From the NCBI GenBank assembly GCA_031261265.1, contig JAISKI010000006.1:1-13385 (forward strand): 13,385 bases of DNA, in the 5' to 3' direction. A program made the position numbers and the translations under genes. Numbering within the stretch: the first letter of the stretch is position 1; each line of letters opens with the position of its first letter. Positions 1-7,349 of this stretch are shown here, piece by piece. The DNA comes from Candidatus Peribacteria bacterium (GTDB lineage: Bacteria; Patescibacteria; JAEDAM01; Absconditabacterales; Absconditicoccaceae). The notes below the pieces were generated by a model. It saw nothing but the letters and a program-made list of their open reading frames with translations. It had not been told where the DNA came from and did not search any database.

Positions 1-157
1 CAAGAAAAATACTCAAATATAGAACCGCTTTAATCTTGTTTACTTATTACTTAAATCAAGTTATCTAGTTCTTATCTTATTTTAAATGGTGTTTGGTGCA
101 TTTTGCTTGAAAATCCGTCTTTGTCACCTTAGCATCAGAACCCATGCAAATGAAAAA

Positions 158-958
158 TTATCCAATCTTTCTTCCTGCTACTTCCAACACCATCGCCAAT
201 ACCTCCTCATCTAAAATCTTATTCAAATCCCATTTCGCCAATTTTTTCCCCTTCTGGTCGTGCACGAGGAGGTACCTATCTGCCCTTGCTTTTTTAATCT
301 CAGAAATTTCCGTCCAAGGCAGCTCTTTTCCCTCAAATATCACTCCCTTTTTATCCAAATCAAAGAGTCAAAATCAGATTTTTTCTCTCCTTTTGAACTG
401 CTCTATCACAGTATCTTTCTTAGACTGAGCATATTGTAGTGAGAGAGCATTAGCAAAGTGAATCATCGGCTCGGTTCAGCTTTCAAAGATTTTTACCGTT
501 TCGCCAGCCGTGAGGGACAGAGTCAGTCCAACAGAATTGATTTGGTTATTTGTCCCTTTGACGAGGGTTTTTTGGAGATGAACAATATCTGTGAATGCAT
601 AGGCATATTCTTTGTTTCTGTGTTTGAGATAGAAGCCTTTCGCGAACACTTCGGCGTGGGTAGAGAAAAGTTTGATGAGATGATCGACTCGATAGATGAT
701 AGCGAAGATAACGACTACCGCTCGAAAGAGTCCACTCGTTCTTTCTTTAAGGTAATAGTCGAAACCGAGGTAATTGATACTTTGAATAGTGGTAAAGATA
801 CCATATCCTACAATTCCCATTGCGACGATGGTTCCGAGGAGTTCTTTTCGGATGGCTGAGAAGCCTTGGGTTTTTACTCCGAAGGATTGTAGAGGTGTTC
901 CGAAGGATTCTTTGGTGACTTCAGCTGGGGTATTGGTGAGGGTGGAGTGGTTGGACAT
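158..958 (-). CDS. Two-TM membrane protein of unknown function, 266 aa (UGA read as Gly)
   Basis: I do not recognise a named family. Standard-code translation splits this gene in two. Reading UGA (478-476, 376-374, 370-368) as Gly joins the halves into one 266-residue frame ending in TAA. Two hydrophobic stretches, about residues 40-62 and 77-98, are followed by a soluble, probably cytoplasmic, C-terminal region with alternating β-like segments (…GFYLKHRNKEYAYAF…, …KGVIFEGKELPWTEISEIK…). That pattern resembles the PH-like folds common in bacterial membrane proteins, but this is inference. The second hydrophobic stretch contains two CGA codons (residues 79 and 90). Read as Trp they give an uninterrupted helix (LF-W-AVVVIFAIIY-W); read as Arg they put two charges in it. 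I chose ATG at 958 over the in-frame TTG at 991 because 958 is the first ATG and a promoter-like pair lies at 996-1023. Confidence 0.75.
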
Positions 959-995
959 TAGATTTGAGGAAAGATATAAACTTTTGTTCAAAGTA

Positions 996-1023
996 AAGAT
1001 ATCGCTAGAGAATACAAGAGCAA
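996..1023 (-). promoter_or_regulatory. Candidate sigma-70-like promoter for the two-TM protein
   Basis: On the minus strand TTGCTC (1023-1018) is followed after 16 bp by TATCTT (1001-996). The predicted start would leave a leader of about 30 nt before the ATG at 958. The same -10 hexamer, TATCTT, appears in front of the SOD gene. Found by eye in AT-rich DNA, so only suggestive. Confidence 0.35.
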
Positions 1024-1120
1024 TAAAAAATTGGATTATTCCTAAATTTGGACATTTTCCCTTGCTTTCTCGGGCTAAAACCCTACATCTAAGGCAGATT
1101 TATTTCTTTTTTTCTTTCTC

Positions 1121-1570
1121 ATGTCCTTACTCACCCAGCTTACTGAAGACTATCTCCAAGCACTCAAAAATAAAGAAGAAGCTAAAAAACTGGCTCTTAA
1201 TTATGTGATTGCACAGGCAAAAAATAAAAAGATTGAACTCCAAAAGGAGTTGTCAGATGATGATATCATCGCTTTGCTCAAAAAAGAAATCAAGGCAATT
1301 AATGAAACGATTGGGTTCCTAGAAAAGGCAGGAAATAAAGCTGAGGAGATCATTGAGGAAAATCAGAAAAAAGCGGTATTGGAATCCTATTTGCCTGCGA
1401 CACTTTCTTTAGCAGATACAGAAAAGCTGATTGAGAATTTGATTACTCAGCTTACTATTACGGATCTCAAAACTCAACGTGGTTTGCTGATGAAAGAATT
1501 AATGGCAAATTACAAAAGCTCCATTGATGGAGCCCTTGTGAATGAAATTATTAATGCTAGATTAGGATAG
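1121..1570 (+). CDS. GatB/YqeY-domain protein
   Basis: The 149-residue protein matches the small free-standing GatB/YqeY family in length and pattern. It has a helical N-terminal half (MSLLTQLTEDYLQALKNKEE…), then DDIIALLKKEIKAINETIGF, EKAGNKAEEIIEENQKKAVL, ESYLP in the centre, and a C-terminal tail with the family's usual MKELMANYKSSIDGALVNEI segment. The family shares a domain with the tail of the GatB subunit of tRNA amidotransferase, which contacts tRNA; the role of the stand-alone form is unsettled. There are no UGA or CGA codons. It is divergent from the two-TM gene and convergent with the T/K-repeat protein, whose stop is only 20 bases away. There is no Shine-Dalgarno before ATG 1121. 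A weak promoter-like pair, TTGCTT/TACATC, lies near 1062-1089. Confidence 0.88.
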   Translation: MSLLTQLTEDYLQALKNKEEAKKLALNYVIAQAKNKKIELQKELSDDDIIALLKKEIKAINETIGFLEKAGNKAEEIIEENQKKAVLESYLPATLSLADTEKLIENLITQLTITDLKTQRGLLMKELMANYKSSIDGALVNEIINARLG

Positions 1571-1590
1571 TTTCTTATTGAATGGCGTAA

Positions 1591-2448
1591 TTATTTGATG
1601 AGTCCATAACTCTCTGGTCGAAAGAAAGGATTGTAAGAACATCTTGTGCTTTCACAGCGGATGCTTGCGATTTTCCCTTCGTTATTTTCTGTGAATCTTA
1701 CTTTTGCTACTCGTGTTTCTGCGAAATCTTCGTTGGTAGGCACGAGGTGATAATTTATATTATAACGATATTCTTCTACTCCACTAGGAGAGGTAGAGAG
1801 TAATTCTATATTTTCTGGAGATACGCTATTATTGCTGATATTATCGATGAAAGGCACGATTTTATAGTTGGAAAAGAATTGTCTGATTTCTGCGGATTTT
1901 TGGAGGGGAGCATCGAAAAGTGCTAGTAAAGCAGTGCTATCTTTCTGAGAAAACGTTTGATAAAACTGCTGTAAAAACTGTCCTCCTGCGGTTTGAGCAG
2001 TAAATTCTGGGAGTTGGGTCTGTTCTACTTCTCCCCATTCGTTTTGATTGTCTGATACGATAATTTCTGGAGTAGTAGTCGGTTCATCTGGGGTATTTTG
2101 AGTCAATGAGGGGCGGAGGATCGCTTGATACAAAGCTACACAAAACAACAGCAAGGAGAGCCCGAAAAACACCCGTACTCGCACAGGGATTTTGTTGGGT
2201 TCCTTTTTGTGTACTTTGGAGAGGGAAGGTTTTTGTTCTTCGGCTTGGTTCGCGATCTTTTTTATAAATTCAGCCTTTTGACTGGTAGTAGTTATTTTTT
2301 TTACGACAGGTTTAGAGGCTGGTTTGGCGGTAAGTCTTGTGGTTGTTTTTACTGTGGGCTTGGCGGTTGTTTTCACTACGGCTTTAGTAGTCGTTTTTGT
2401 GGTTGTTTTCACTGTGGGTTTCGTTGGTTTTTTATTTGTTGTGGGCAT
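1591..2448 (-). CDS. Membrane protein with Thr/Lys-rich cytoplasmic repeat and exported C-terminal domain, 285 aa
   Basis: Not a recognised named gene. Residues 1-58 are a low-complexity basic tract built on repeats such as KPTVKTTTK and KTTAK. A basic linker leads to one hydrophobic helix (about 88-110), then a Thr/Pro/acidic linker (about 114-150) and a folded C-terminal region (about 155-285). That region starts GGQFLQQFYQTFSQKD and continues with several β-like segments, which could suit an NTF2/SnoaL-like fold; this is a guess. Two Cys (265, 270) near the end could form a disulfide outside the membrane. CGA at residue 90 and CGG at 92 lie at the membrane entry; as Trp they read PVWVWVFFG. 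Further CGA codons are at 246 and 277 (NPFF-CGA-PESYG). The gene follows the Ig-repeat gene after 29 bases on the same strand, so the two are probably cotranscribed as an envelope pair. Confidence 0.8.
   Translation of the reverse strand: MPTTNKKPTKPTVKTTTKTTTKAVVKTTAKPTVKTTTRLTAKPASKPVVKKITTTSQKAEFIKKIANQAEEQKPSLSKVHKKEPNKIPVRVRVFFGLSLLLFCVALYQAILRPSLTQNTPDEPTTTPEIIVSDNQNEWGEVEQTQLPEFTAQTAGGQFLQQFYQTFSQKDSTALLALFDAPLQKSAEIRQFFSNYKIVPFIDNISNNSVSPENIELLSTSPSGVEEYRYNINYHLVPTNEDFAETRVAKVRFTENNEGKIASIRCESTRCSYNPFFRPESYGLIK
2278..2442 (-). repeat. Degenerate coding repeat encoding Thr/Lys tracts
   Basis: This stretch repeats short units such as GTTGTTTTCACTGTGGGTTT (+ strand) with small changes, producing the alternating T/K/P/V sequence at the N terminus of the 285-residue membrane protein. 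The units are imperfect and stay in frame. It looks like slippage-prone coding DNA, not a mobile or regulatory element. Confidence 0.6.
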
Positions 2449-2477
2449 GTTGTCCGAAATAAAAGGATAAAGCAGAT

Positions 2478-4172
2478 TTAAGCGTTTTGGTAGGTGTATT
2501 CGAACCAGTCGAGGAATGCAGAGCGGAAATCACTTCGATCATCAAAGTCTCTATTCTTTTTATTGTTGATGACATCTTTCATGTCTTGATAGAGATTATC
2601 TGAGAGGGTATGCCAATACGTACTATTTCTCAGGCTTTTAGATTCTTTCTCAAACTGAGCAATAAGACTTTTTCGAAGCTTGTAGATTTTTGTAATTTTT
2701 CCAAGTTCTTTGACAGTGAATCCGTCTACACTACTGTCTTTATCATCGTTGCTACTGCTACCTACGTTAAACTGTACGTAATCACTTTCTCCCGTATTAT
2801 CTTCCACATAGAGTCTGTAATATCCATTTTTATTAAATTTGATAACATTACTGAATACATGACGTCCACTATCACTAGCGGTAAACTTATATCCCTCTTC
2901 AATTTCATCATCAGCTGTGAAATAGCTACTAGAAGTCTGCACTTTCCAGGAAGCTGTACTAGAAGCTCTGTATTGTACTTCGAAAGTCACTCTTCCTCTA
3001 TAGCTACTGTCTGTATCTACGGTAATGGTCACGTATTGACTCGTAGTAGGACTAGTTCTATTAGCAGAAATCTCGATTTCATCGCTACTACTGCTAGAAG
3101 ACGTATCTACGCTAAATTGTACGTAATCTTCATTTCCATCGGCATCTTCCACATAGAGTCTGTAGTATCCACTTTTATTGAATCTAATGAAACTACTGAA
3201 TACGTGACGTCCACTATCACTAGCGGTGAATTTATATCCGTTCTTGAGATAATCGTCTCCTGCCGTAAAGTAGGTAGAAGAGGTTTGAGACTTCCAAGCA
3301 TCAGAGCTTGAAGCTCTGTATTGTACATAAAATTCTACTTCTCCTCTGTAGCTACTATCGGTATCCACCGTGACATTTACATATTGGCTAGTAGTTGGAG
3401 AGCTTTTATTGGTAGTGATCTCGATTTCATCGTTGCTACTGCTAGAAGATGTATCTACACTAAATTGTACGTAATCTTCATTTCCATCGGCATCTTCTAC
3501 ATAGAGTCTGTAGTATCCACTTTTATTGAATCTGATGAAACTACTGAACGTATGAGAACCATAATCGGAAGTCACGAACTTATATCCGTTCTTGAGATAA
3601 TTATCTCCTGCTGTGAAGTAGGTAGAAGAGGTTTGAGTCTTCCAAGCATCAGAACTTGAAGCTCTGTATTGTACGGAGAAGTACACATATCCTTTGTAGC
3701 TACTATCAGTATCTACCGTGACATTTACATATTGGCTAGTAGTTGGAGAGCTTTTATTGGTGGTGATCTCAATTTCCTCATTGTCGCTACTGCTACTTCC
3801 TCCTCCTACATCGCTGGAAGATCCTCGTGTTCCATTAGAAAAATTATATTTTGCATCCACTACTTTAAATTCACGGTTATTGAGCCAAACATAGAGTCTG
3901 AGCGTTTCTGTTTTGCTAGAGGAATAGGAAAAATATCCATTACAAGCCCCTAAACTTTCATTAACATCGTTGGGTAGTACGACATCGCATTTTAAGGTAG
4001 CATCGCTAGGTGCACTAGTGACATTTGCGTAATAATAATTGCTACTTTTATCGAGTTCTAGGCAGATTTTTTCTCCATTGTCGAAGTTTACTGTCAAACA
4101 ATTTGCTTCTACTGCACTTCCAAAGCTAAACAAAAGAGCAGATCCAATCAGGAATCAAAGAATTTTTTTCAT
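2478..4172 (-). CDS. Secreted/surface protein with three tandem Ig-like repeats, 564 aa
   Basis: No named family recognised. A signal peptide appears only when UGA (4157-4155) is read as Gly: MKKILGFLIGSALLFSFGSA, with cleavage plausible near residues 20-23. An N-terminal Cys-containing domain (about 24-115) and a Gly/Ser linker come next. Three tandem units start at residues 133, 249 and 365, each opening E-I-E-I and containing SPTTSQYV, VQYRAS, YFTA and GYYRLYVED. They are exactly 116 residues apart and separated by Ser runs. β-rich units of this size ending in a YRLYVED-type strand fit an Ig/β-sandwich adhesin-like repeat, which is inference. A charged helical C-terminal region of about 90 residues (KITKIYKL… to LDWFEYTYQNA) is distinct from the repeats. 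ATG 4172 is chosen over the TTG at 4133 because it supplies the full signal peptide. Confidence 0.85.
2763..3776 (-). repeat. Three tandem 348-bp coding repeats
   Basis: Units begin at 3776, 3428 and 3080 (reading down the minus strand) with a constant period of 348 bp (116 codons). Units 1 and 2 are nearly identical over long stretches at the DNA level, including synonymous positions; unit 3 is more diverged and shorter at its end. This implies recent duplication or gene conversion within the gene. Confidence 0.88.
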
Positions 4173-4208
4173 AGCTATACAAATAAGAAAATAAAGCTGT
4201 ATGCTCTT

Positions 4209-4237
4209 AGTGTAGGGAATTCGTATGTAAAAGTCAA
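4209..4237 (-). promoter_or_regulatory. Promoter for the Ig-repeat/membrane protein pair
   Basis: On the minus strand TTGACT (4237-4232), 17 bp spacer, then TACACT (4214-4209). The predicted start near 4203 leaves a leader of about 30 nt before ATG 4172. The -35 lies only 12 bp from the -35 of the divergent plus-strand promoter at 4250, so the two could be co-regulated. Confidence 0.55.
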
Positions 4238-4249
4238 ATCTTTTTCTTG

Positions 4250-4277
4250 TTGATATTATTTTGGGAATGACTATATT
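4250..4277 (+). promoter_or_regulatory. Promoter for the 88-aa peptide/SufD-like pair
   Basis: TTGATA (4250-4255), 16 bp spacer, TATATT (4272-4277). Transcription would start near 4284, which supports ATG 4312 as the translation start and excludes the in-frame TTG/ATG codons at 4261/4267. Confidence 0.5.
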
Positions 4278-4311
4278 GAGGGTAGGTATTTTACTTTTCT
4301 TTCTTTTCCTA

Positions 4312-4578
4312 ATGAAAAAAATCTTATTATGTTTACTGATTCTTCTTTGTATTATTGCTTTAGGTGTGGGGTATTATGCTTGGAAGTTTATGGGAAATCC
4401 TGTGGAGGTGACTCCTATTCCTGAGCCTATAGTCGTGACATGAAGAGTCCAGCCTTCTGTTCCTGAGTCTCCGACCTTTGAAGATGATTTTTATCAGGAT
4501 TTATCAGACTTTTTTGGAAATAATCAGGGATATGAAAATATTCAAGGTGAATATGGTTTTACTACAGATGAAAAGTAA
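4312..4578 (+). CDS. Small membrane-anchored or exported peptide, 88 aa
   Basis: Unrecognised. It starts MKKILLCLLILLCIIALGVG, a strong hydrophobic segment (residues 4-24) behind two lysines, typical of a signal anchor or uncleaved signal peptide. A Pro/Val-rich linker and an acidic, aromatic tail (FEDDFYQDLSDFFGNN…) follow and would face outside. UGA at 4441-4443 (residue 44) must be read as Gly; otherwise the protein stops right after the anchor. It ends in TAA three bases before the SufD-like start, so the two genes are translated from one message. An upstream in-frame ATG at 4267 is possible, but it overlaps the -10 box of the likely promoter. Confidence 0.7.
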
Positions 4579-4581
4579 TTT

Positions 4582-5226
4582 ATGTCAGATTTTTCTTTTA
4601 CCATTCGTGAAAAGTTTTCCCACATAGATTTTTTTGAGCATACTGAGCAAGACTCTGTACTTCATTTGTCTGAGGGTGCAAATTTGACCTATGCAATGTT
4701 TTTGAAAAATGCAAAAATAACGCTAAAAGTTTTAGCGGAATCTCCCCATGTGAAGGGGCAGATTTTTGTTTTTGTGGCAGGAGGCCAGACTTCTCTGCAG
4801 GTGGAAACCAACCTTCAATCCTCACATACTTCTGTCCAAGTGCATTTGATCGCTATTCAGGGAGAGGAAGATGAAGTGCAGATGCAAGGGACCATTGATA
4901 TTGCTTCGTGAGTAGAAAAAGTTTCTGGGCATTTATTGGAGGAGGTGCTTTTGCTCTGAAATGCAAAATATATTTCTTTACAGCCTATTTTGAATGTGGC
5001 TTCTCCAGATGTACAAGCTTCTCATGGAGCAAAAGTGCATAGGGTTCCGCTTGAAAAATTATTTTATATGCAGAGCAGGGGATTTAGTATTTCTACTGCG
5101 GTGGCAATGCTGGTAGCGGGATATGTACAGCAGATTTTGAGTCATTTTGAGGTGTCGGAGGAGGAGAGGGAGCAGATTGAACGTTTTTATTCATCTTCCT
5201 CATCGATTTCGTCTTCATCGGCATAG
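4582..5226 (+). CDS. Short SufB/SufD-core protein (Fe-S cluster assembly scaffold-like), 214 aa
   Basis: The C-terminal half carries the recognisable core of the SufB/SufD family: LGNAKYISLQPILNVASPDV followed by QASHGAKV and LFYMQSRGFS, then the usual helical end. The His of SHGA, conserved in SufD, is present, and the last motif has MQSRG where SufB has a Cys before SRG, so it is SufD-like. Two UGA codons (4909-4911, residue 110; 4957-4959, residue 126) read as Gly; the second is the conserved Gly before NAKY. Typical SufB/SufD proteins are about 400-480 residues. This one holds only the right-handed β-helix part and lacks the long N-terminal region. The tail ends in a run of Ser overlapping the opposite-strand gene. 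No sufC or sufS is in the window, so its partners are unknown. Confidence 0.8.
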
Positions 5227-5849
5227 GTATTGTTTATTTTATGAGGATTATCTTCCATATATTCTCTGACTACTTCTCCTAGGGCGTCCATGATCACTTC
5301 AAAATTTTTCTGATCGCCCGCCAGATCTTCTTCAATTTTAGTTTTTTGGTATTCTTCATACTGCTTTTTGCAGAGCATCAGTTTAGAGACATATTTCTTG
5401 GGATAATAGATATCATTGAAACTAAAATCCACGTTCCCCACTTGGATTACAATATCTCCTTTTCAGAAAATCCTATCCCAGAGGGAATCTTGTTTATAGG
5501 AAATTACATTGATTTTTGATCGATCTAGCACTTCCGTGCGGTATTCCAGGATCCCGTCTCGCAAAAATACGGTTAGAGAGGTTTTGGAGAGCAAAAGACA
5601 ATCTAAATACAGATTTAAAAAGCTGATGACCCAAAAGGCGAACATTGCTAATCCTACCACTCCAGCAATTCGTTTGATATAGAGGAGGTCTGGAGAGTAT
5701 TGATGCCAAATAGCATATCCTACATATACGAGAAAAAGAAGAACACTATACCACACCACTCCTCTCAAATAGACGAAAGAGCTGTGTCCTAGGAGTTCTT
5801 CAACGTCCTTGAGATCTACATAATGCTGGATCAGGTATTTCCTCAACAT
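5187..5849 (-). CDS. PH-like (DUF304/bPH2-type) two-TM membrane protein, 220 aa
   Basis: Standard-code reading splits this gene at UGA 5465-5463. As Gly (residue 129) it restores RIFGKGDIVIQ, a pattern usual in bacterial PH-domain (DUF304) proteins, where a …SLLDRLFGxGdI… segment follows the strand that contains the …evLDxSKIn… motif. Layout: a short N-terminal helix, TM segments at about 31-48 and 62-82, a PH-like domain at about 85-160, a charged helix, and an acidic tail DEDEIDEEDE. Such proteins are usually of unknown function. CGA codons occur at 60, 97 and 110. Start ATG 5849 is preferred over the TTG one codon upstream. bL31 lies 32 bases upstream on the same strand, so transcription is probably shared. 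The last 40 bp overlap the convergent SufD-like gene. Confidence 0.78.
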
Positions 5850-5881
5850 CAATTGCGTTTTTTACCTGATAAAACGTGAAA

Positions 5882-6115
5882 CTAAGCAGCTTTTTTCTGA
5901 GCTTCTTCGATTCTTTTTTGCTTTTCGAGGTATTTTTCCATCATACCTTTTACCACCTTTTTCACTTCTTTATTTTTATTGAAAACAGGGTGGCATTGAT
6001 AACAAGTTTCCACTTTAATAGGTCCAGGCACGGCAGCACTGATGGTAAATTTTGCTCCACAGATGCAGTTTACTTCTACATCGTTATGATATTGAGCGTG
6101 GATTCATTTTTTCAT
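5882..6115 (-). CDS. rpmE: 50S ribosomal protein bL31 (zinc-binding type)
   Basis: Translating the minus strand with UGA as Gly gives MKKGIHAQYHNDVEVNCICG at the start and VETCYQCHPVF in the middle, which is the bL31 signature. UGA at 6106-6104 is the conserved Gly of MKKGIH. Four cysteines, C17-x-C19 and C38-x2-C41, match the zinc-binding (C+) paralogue; the HP after the last Cys is also conserved. Length is 77 aa against a usual 66-75, with a Lys/Glu/Ala-rich helical extension at the end (MMEKYLEKQKRIEEAQKKAA). ATG 6115 is chosen because bL31 starts at MKKGIH; an in-frame ATG at 6127 would add MRES. The gene is easy to miss because UGA is its fourth codon. Its role is in the central protuberance of the large subunit, bridging to the small subunit. 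Confidence 0.92.
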
Positions 6116-6158
6116 TGATTCTCTCATAGATTTAAAAAGATGGATTCCGAATGCTAGT

Positions 6159-6186
6159 AGTATATAAAATTCCTTTTTAGTTTCAA
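6159..6186 (-). promoter_or_regulatory. Promoter for rpmE and the PH-like gene
   Basis: On the minus strand TTGAAA (6186-6181), 16 bp, TATACT (6164-6159). The predicted start near 6152 leaves a leader of about 37 nt before ATG 6115. It is divergent from the SOD promoter. Confidence 0.5.
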
Positions 6187-6241
6187 GGGATAAGGTGAAA
6201 AATCTCTGGTATCTTTTCTCAAAATCGCTACTATTTTATTA

Positions 6242-6260
6242 CCAATATTCTGAATATTGG
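6242..6260. promoter_or_regulatory. 19-bp perfect palindrome overlapping the SOD -35 (candidate operator)
   Basis: CCAATATTC-T-GAATATTGG has two 9-bp arms around a single central base. Its last four bases are the first four of the -35 hexamer TTGGCT. A dyad of this size over a -35 box suggests a binding site for a dimeric repressor. The regulator is not in the window. A one-base loop cannot fold as a good RNA hairpin, which favours a DNA operator. Confidence 0.55.
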
Positions 6261-6285
6261 CTTTATTACCTTTATTTCTTATCTT
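6257..6285 (+). promoter_or_regulatory. SOD promoter; nearly leaderless transcript predicted
   Basis: TTGGCT (6257-6262), 17 bp, TATCTT (6280-6285). The expected transcription start, about 7 bases past the -10, falls at 6292-6293, the first base of the SOD ATG. No Shine-Dalgarno is present, in agreement with a leaderless message. Confidence 0.45.
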
Positions 6286-6292
6286 TTATACC

Positions 6293-6868
6293 ATGTTTAC
6301 TCTACCTGTATTGCCTTATGAGCTTGACGCTCTTACTCCCGTTTTTACTCCAGAAACTCTGGAATATCATTATGGAAAACATCATCAGGCTTATATTGAT
6401 AAACTCAATACCCTAGTACAAGGAACTCCTGATGAAAATGCTCCTTTAGAAGAACTTGTGAAAACTGCTCAGGCTTGACCTCTTTTCAATAATGCTGCAC
6501 AGGCCTTAAATCATCAGCTTTTTCGACAACAATTTCAAGCTCCCCAAGAGGAAAATAAACCTGAAGGTAGCCTTCTCGATGCTTTGGTTGCGAAGTGGGG
6601 GAGTTTTGAGGATTTTCAGTCAGCCTTTGAAACCTCTGCTATCAATAATTTTTGATCAGGATGGACTTGGCTGGTGAAGACTGTAGATGGACAGCTTGAA
6701 ATTCTCAATACCTCGAATGCAGGGAATCCCCTGAGAGAAGGAAAAACTCCTTTATTGACGGTAGATGTCCGAGAGCACGCTTATTATATTGATTATAGAA
6801 ATCGTAGACCTGACTATCTCAAAAACTTTTGGAAAATCGTGAATTGGGAGTATGTTGCAACGTTGTAA
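6293..6868 (+). CDS. sodB: Superoxide dismutase, Fe type
   Basis: Converts superoxide to oxygen and hydrogen peroxide. The 191-residue protein follows E. coli SodB closely: [60 protein letters not shown] and [11 protein letters not shown]. Predicted metal ligands are His26, His74, Asp158 and His162. Gln70 in NNAAQ and the SNAG motif indicate the Fe rather than the Mn form. UGA at 6476-6478 (residue 62) and 6653-6655 (residue 121) occupies conserved glycines. CGA at 6524-6526 (residue 78) and 6770-6772 (residue 160) occupies the conserved tryptophans of NHxxxW and DVWEHAYY, so CGA very probably reads Trp here. ATG 6293 fits the family start; an upstream in-frame start would lie inside the promoter. 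The YraN-family gene follows after 34 bases. Confidence 0.95.
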
Positions 6869-6902
6869 TCTTTCGAAATGCTTTATCCCCATCTACTCCC
6901 TT

Positions 6903-7247
6903 ATGAATACGAGAACCAAAGGAAAAGAAGGCGAAGAACTGGTCCAAAAGTATTACGAAGGACAATGATTCAGTCTTTTAAAGGCTAATTTTACTGTGAA
7001 AGGAGGAGAAATTGATTTGGTGATGAAAAAAGATTCCACACTGGTTGCTATTGAAGTGAAAAATCTGGATACCATAGAGGAGCTGGATAATTATATCACT
7101 AGTAAAAAAGTCTGACACCTCCAGAGGGCGTTGGATACCTTTCTGCGAGAATATGGGGAATCGCAATTTACAGAAATTAGGATGGATGCAGTCTTTCTCA
7201 GATATGGAAAGATTATAGAACTTTATGAAAATATTACGAATACGTAG
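6903..7247 (+). CDS. UPF0102/YraN-family protein (nuclease-fold)
   Basis: With UGA at 6966-6968 (residue 22) and 7113-7115 (residue 71) read as Gly, a 114-residue frame appears that standard-code calling loses completely. Family pattern: KGKEGEELVQKYYEGQGFSL near the N terminus, KGGEIDLVMKKD (residues 33-44), LVAIEVKN (47-54), then a helix ending KKVGHLQRAL and EIRMDAVFLR near the end. The GEID…EVK arrangement is the restriction-endonuclease-like core of UPF0102, possibly involved in DNA processing, though the function is not established. Length is typical (about 110-125). The first Gly-UGA corresponds to the family's GY/GF turn. A CGA at residue 82 is in a variable place. It is probably cotranscribed with sodB. 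Confidence 0.85.
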
Positions 7248-7283
7248 GGGAATTTCCCTAAGGTGTATTTTATGAGCAAAAAG

Positions 7284-7312
7284 TTGACAAAAAATGCCTT
7301 TCTCAGTATACT
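7284..7312 (+). promoter_or_regulatory. Strong consensus promoter for the 748-aa gene
   Basis: TTGACA (7284-7289), exactly 17 bp, TATACT (7307-7312). It is the closest to consensus of any promoter in the window. The start near 7319 gives a leader of about 31 nt before ATG 7350, which rules out the in-frame ATG at 7272 that lies upstream of the -35. Confidence 0.75.
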
Positions 7313-7349
7313 TAGAAGATGATTATTTATTCTTCGAGTAGTACGACAT

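Noticed and set aside
1..157. Search for a gene at the left edge
   Set aside because: No frame stays open for a useful length with UGA as sense, and no family motif or terminator is visible.
2763..3776. Possible CRISPR-like or mobile repeat array
   Set aside because: The repeats are 348 bp, in frame, contiguous and encode protein domains; there are no spacers.
2610..3953. Series of long plus-strand ORFs opposite the Ig-repeat gene
   Set aside because: They are antisense shadows caused by the repetitive coding sequence; they recur with the repeat period and have no start signals or family likeness.
7272..7349. In-frame upstream start (ATG 7272) for the 748-aa protein
   Set aside because: It lies upstream of the TTGACA/TATACT promoter, and the added codons include two CGA and a UGA with no likeness to a leader or domain.
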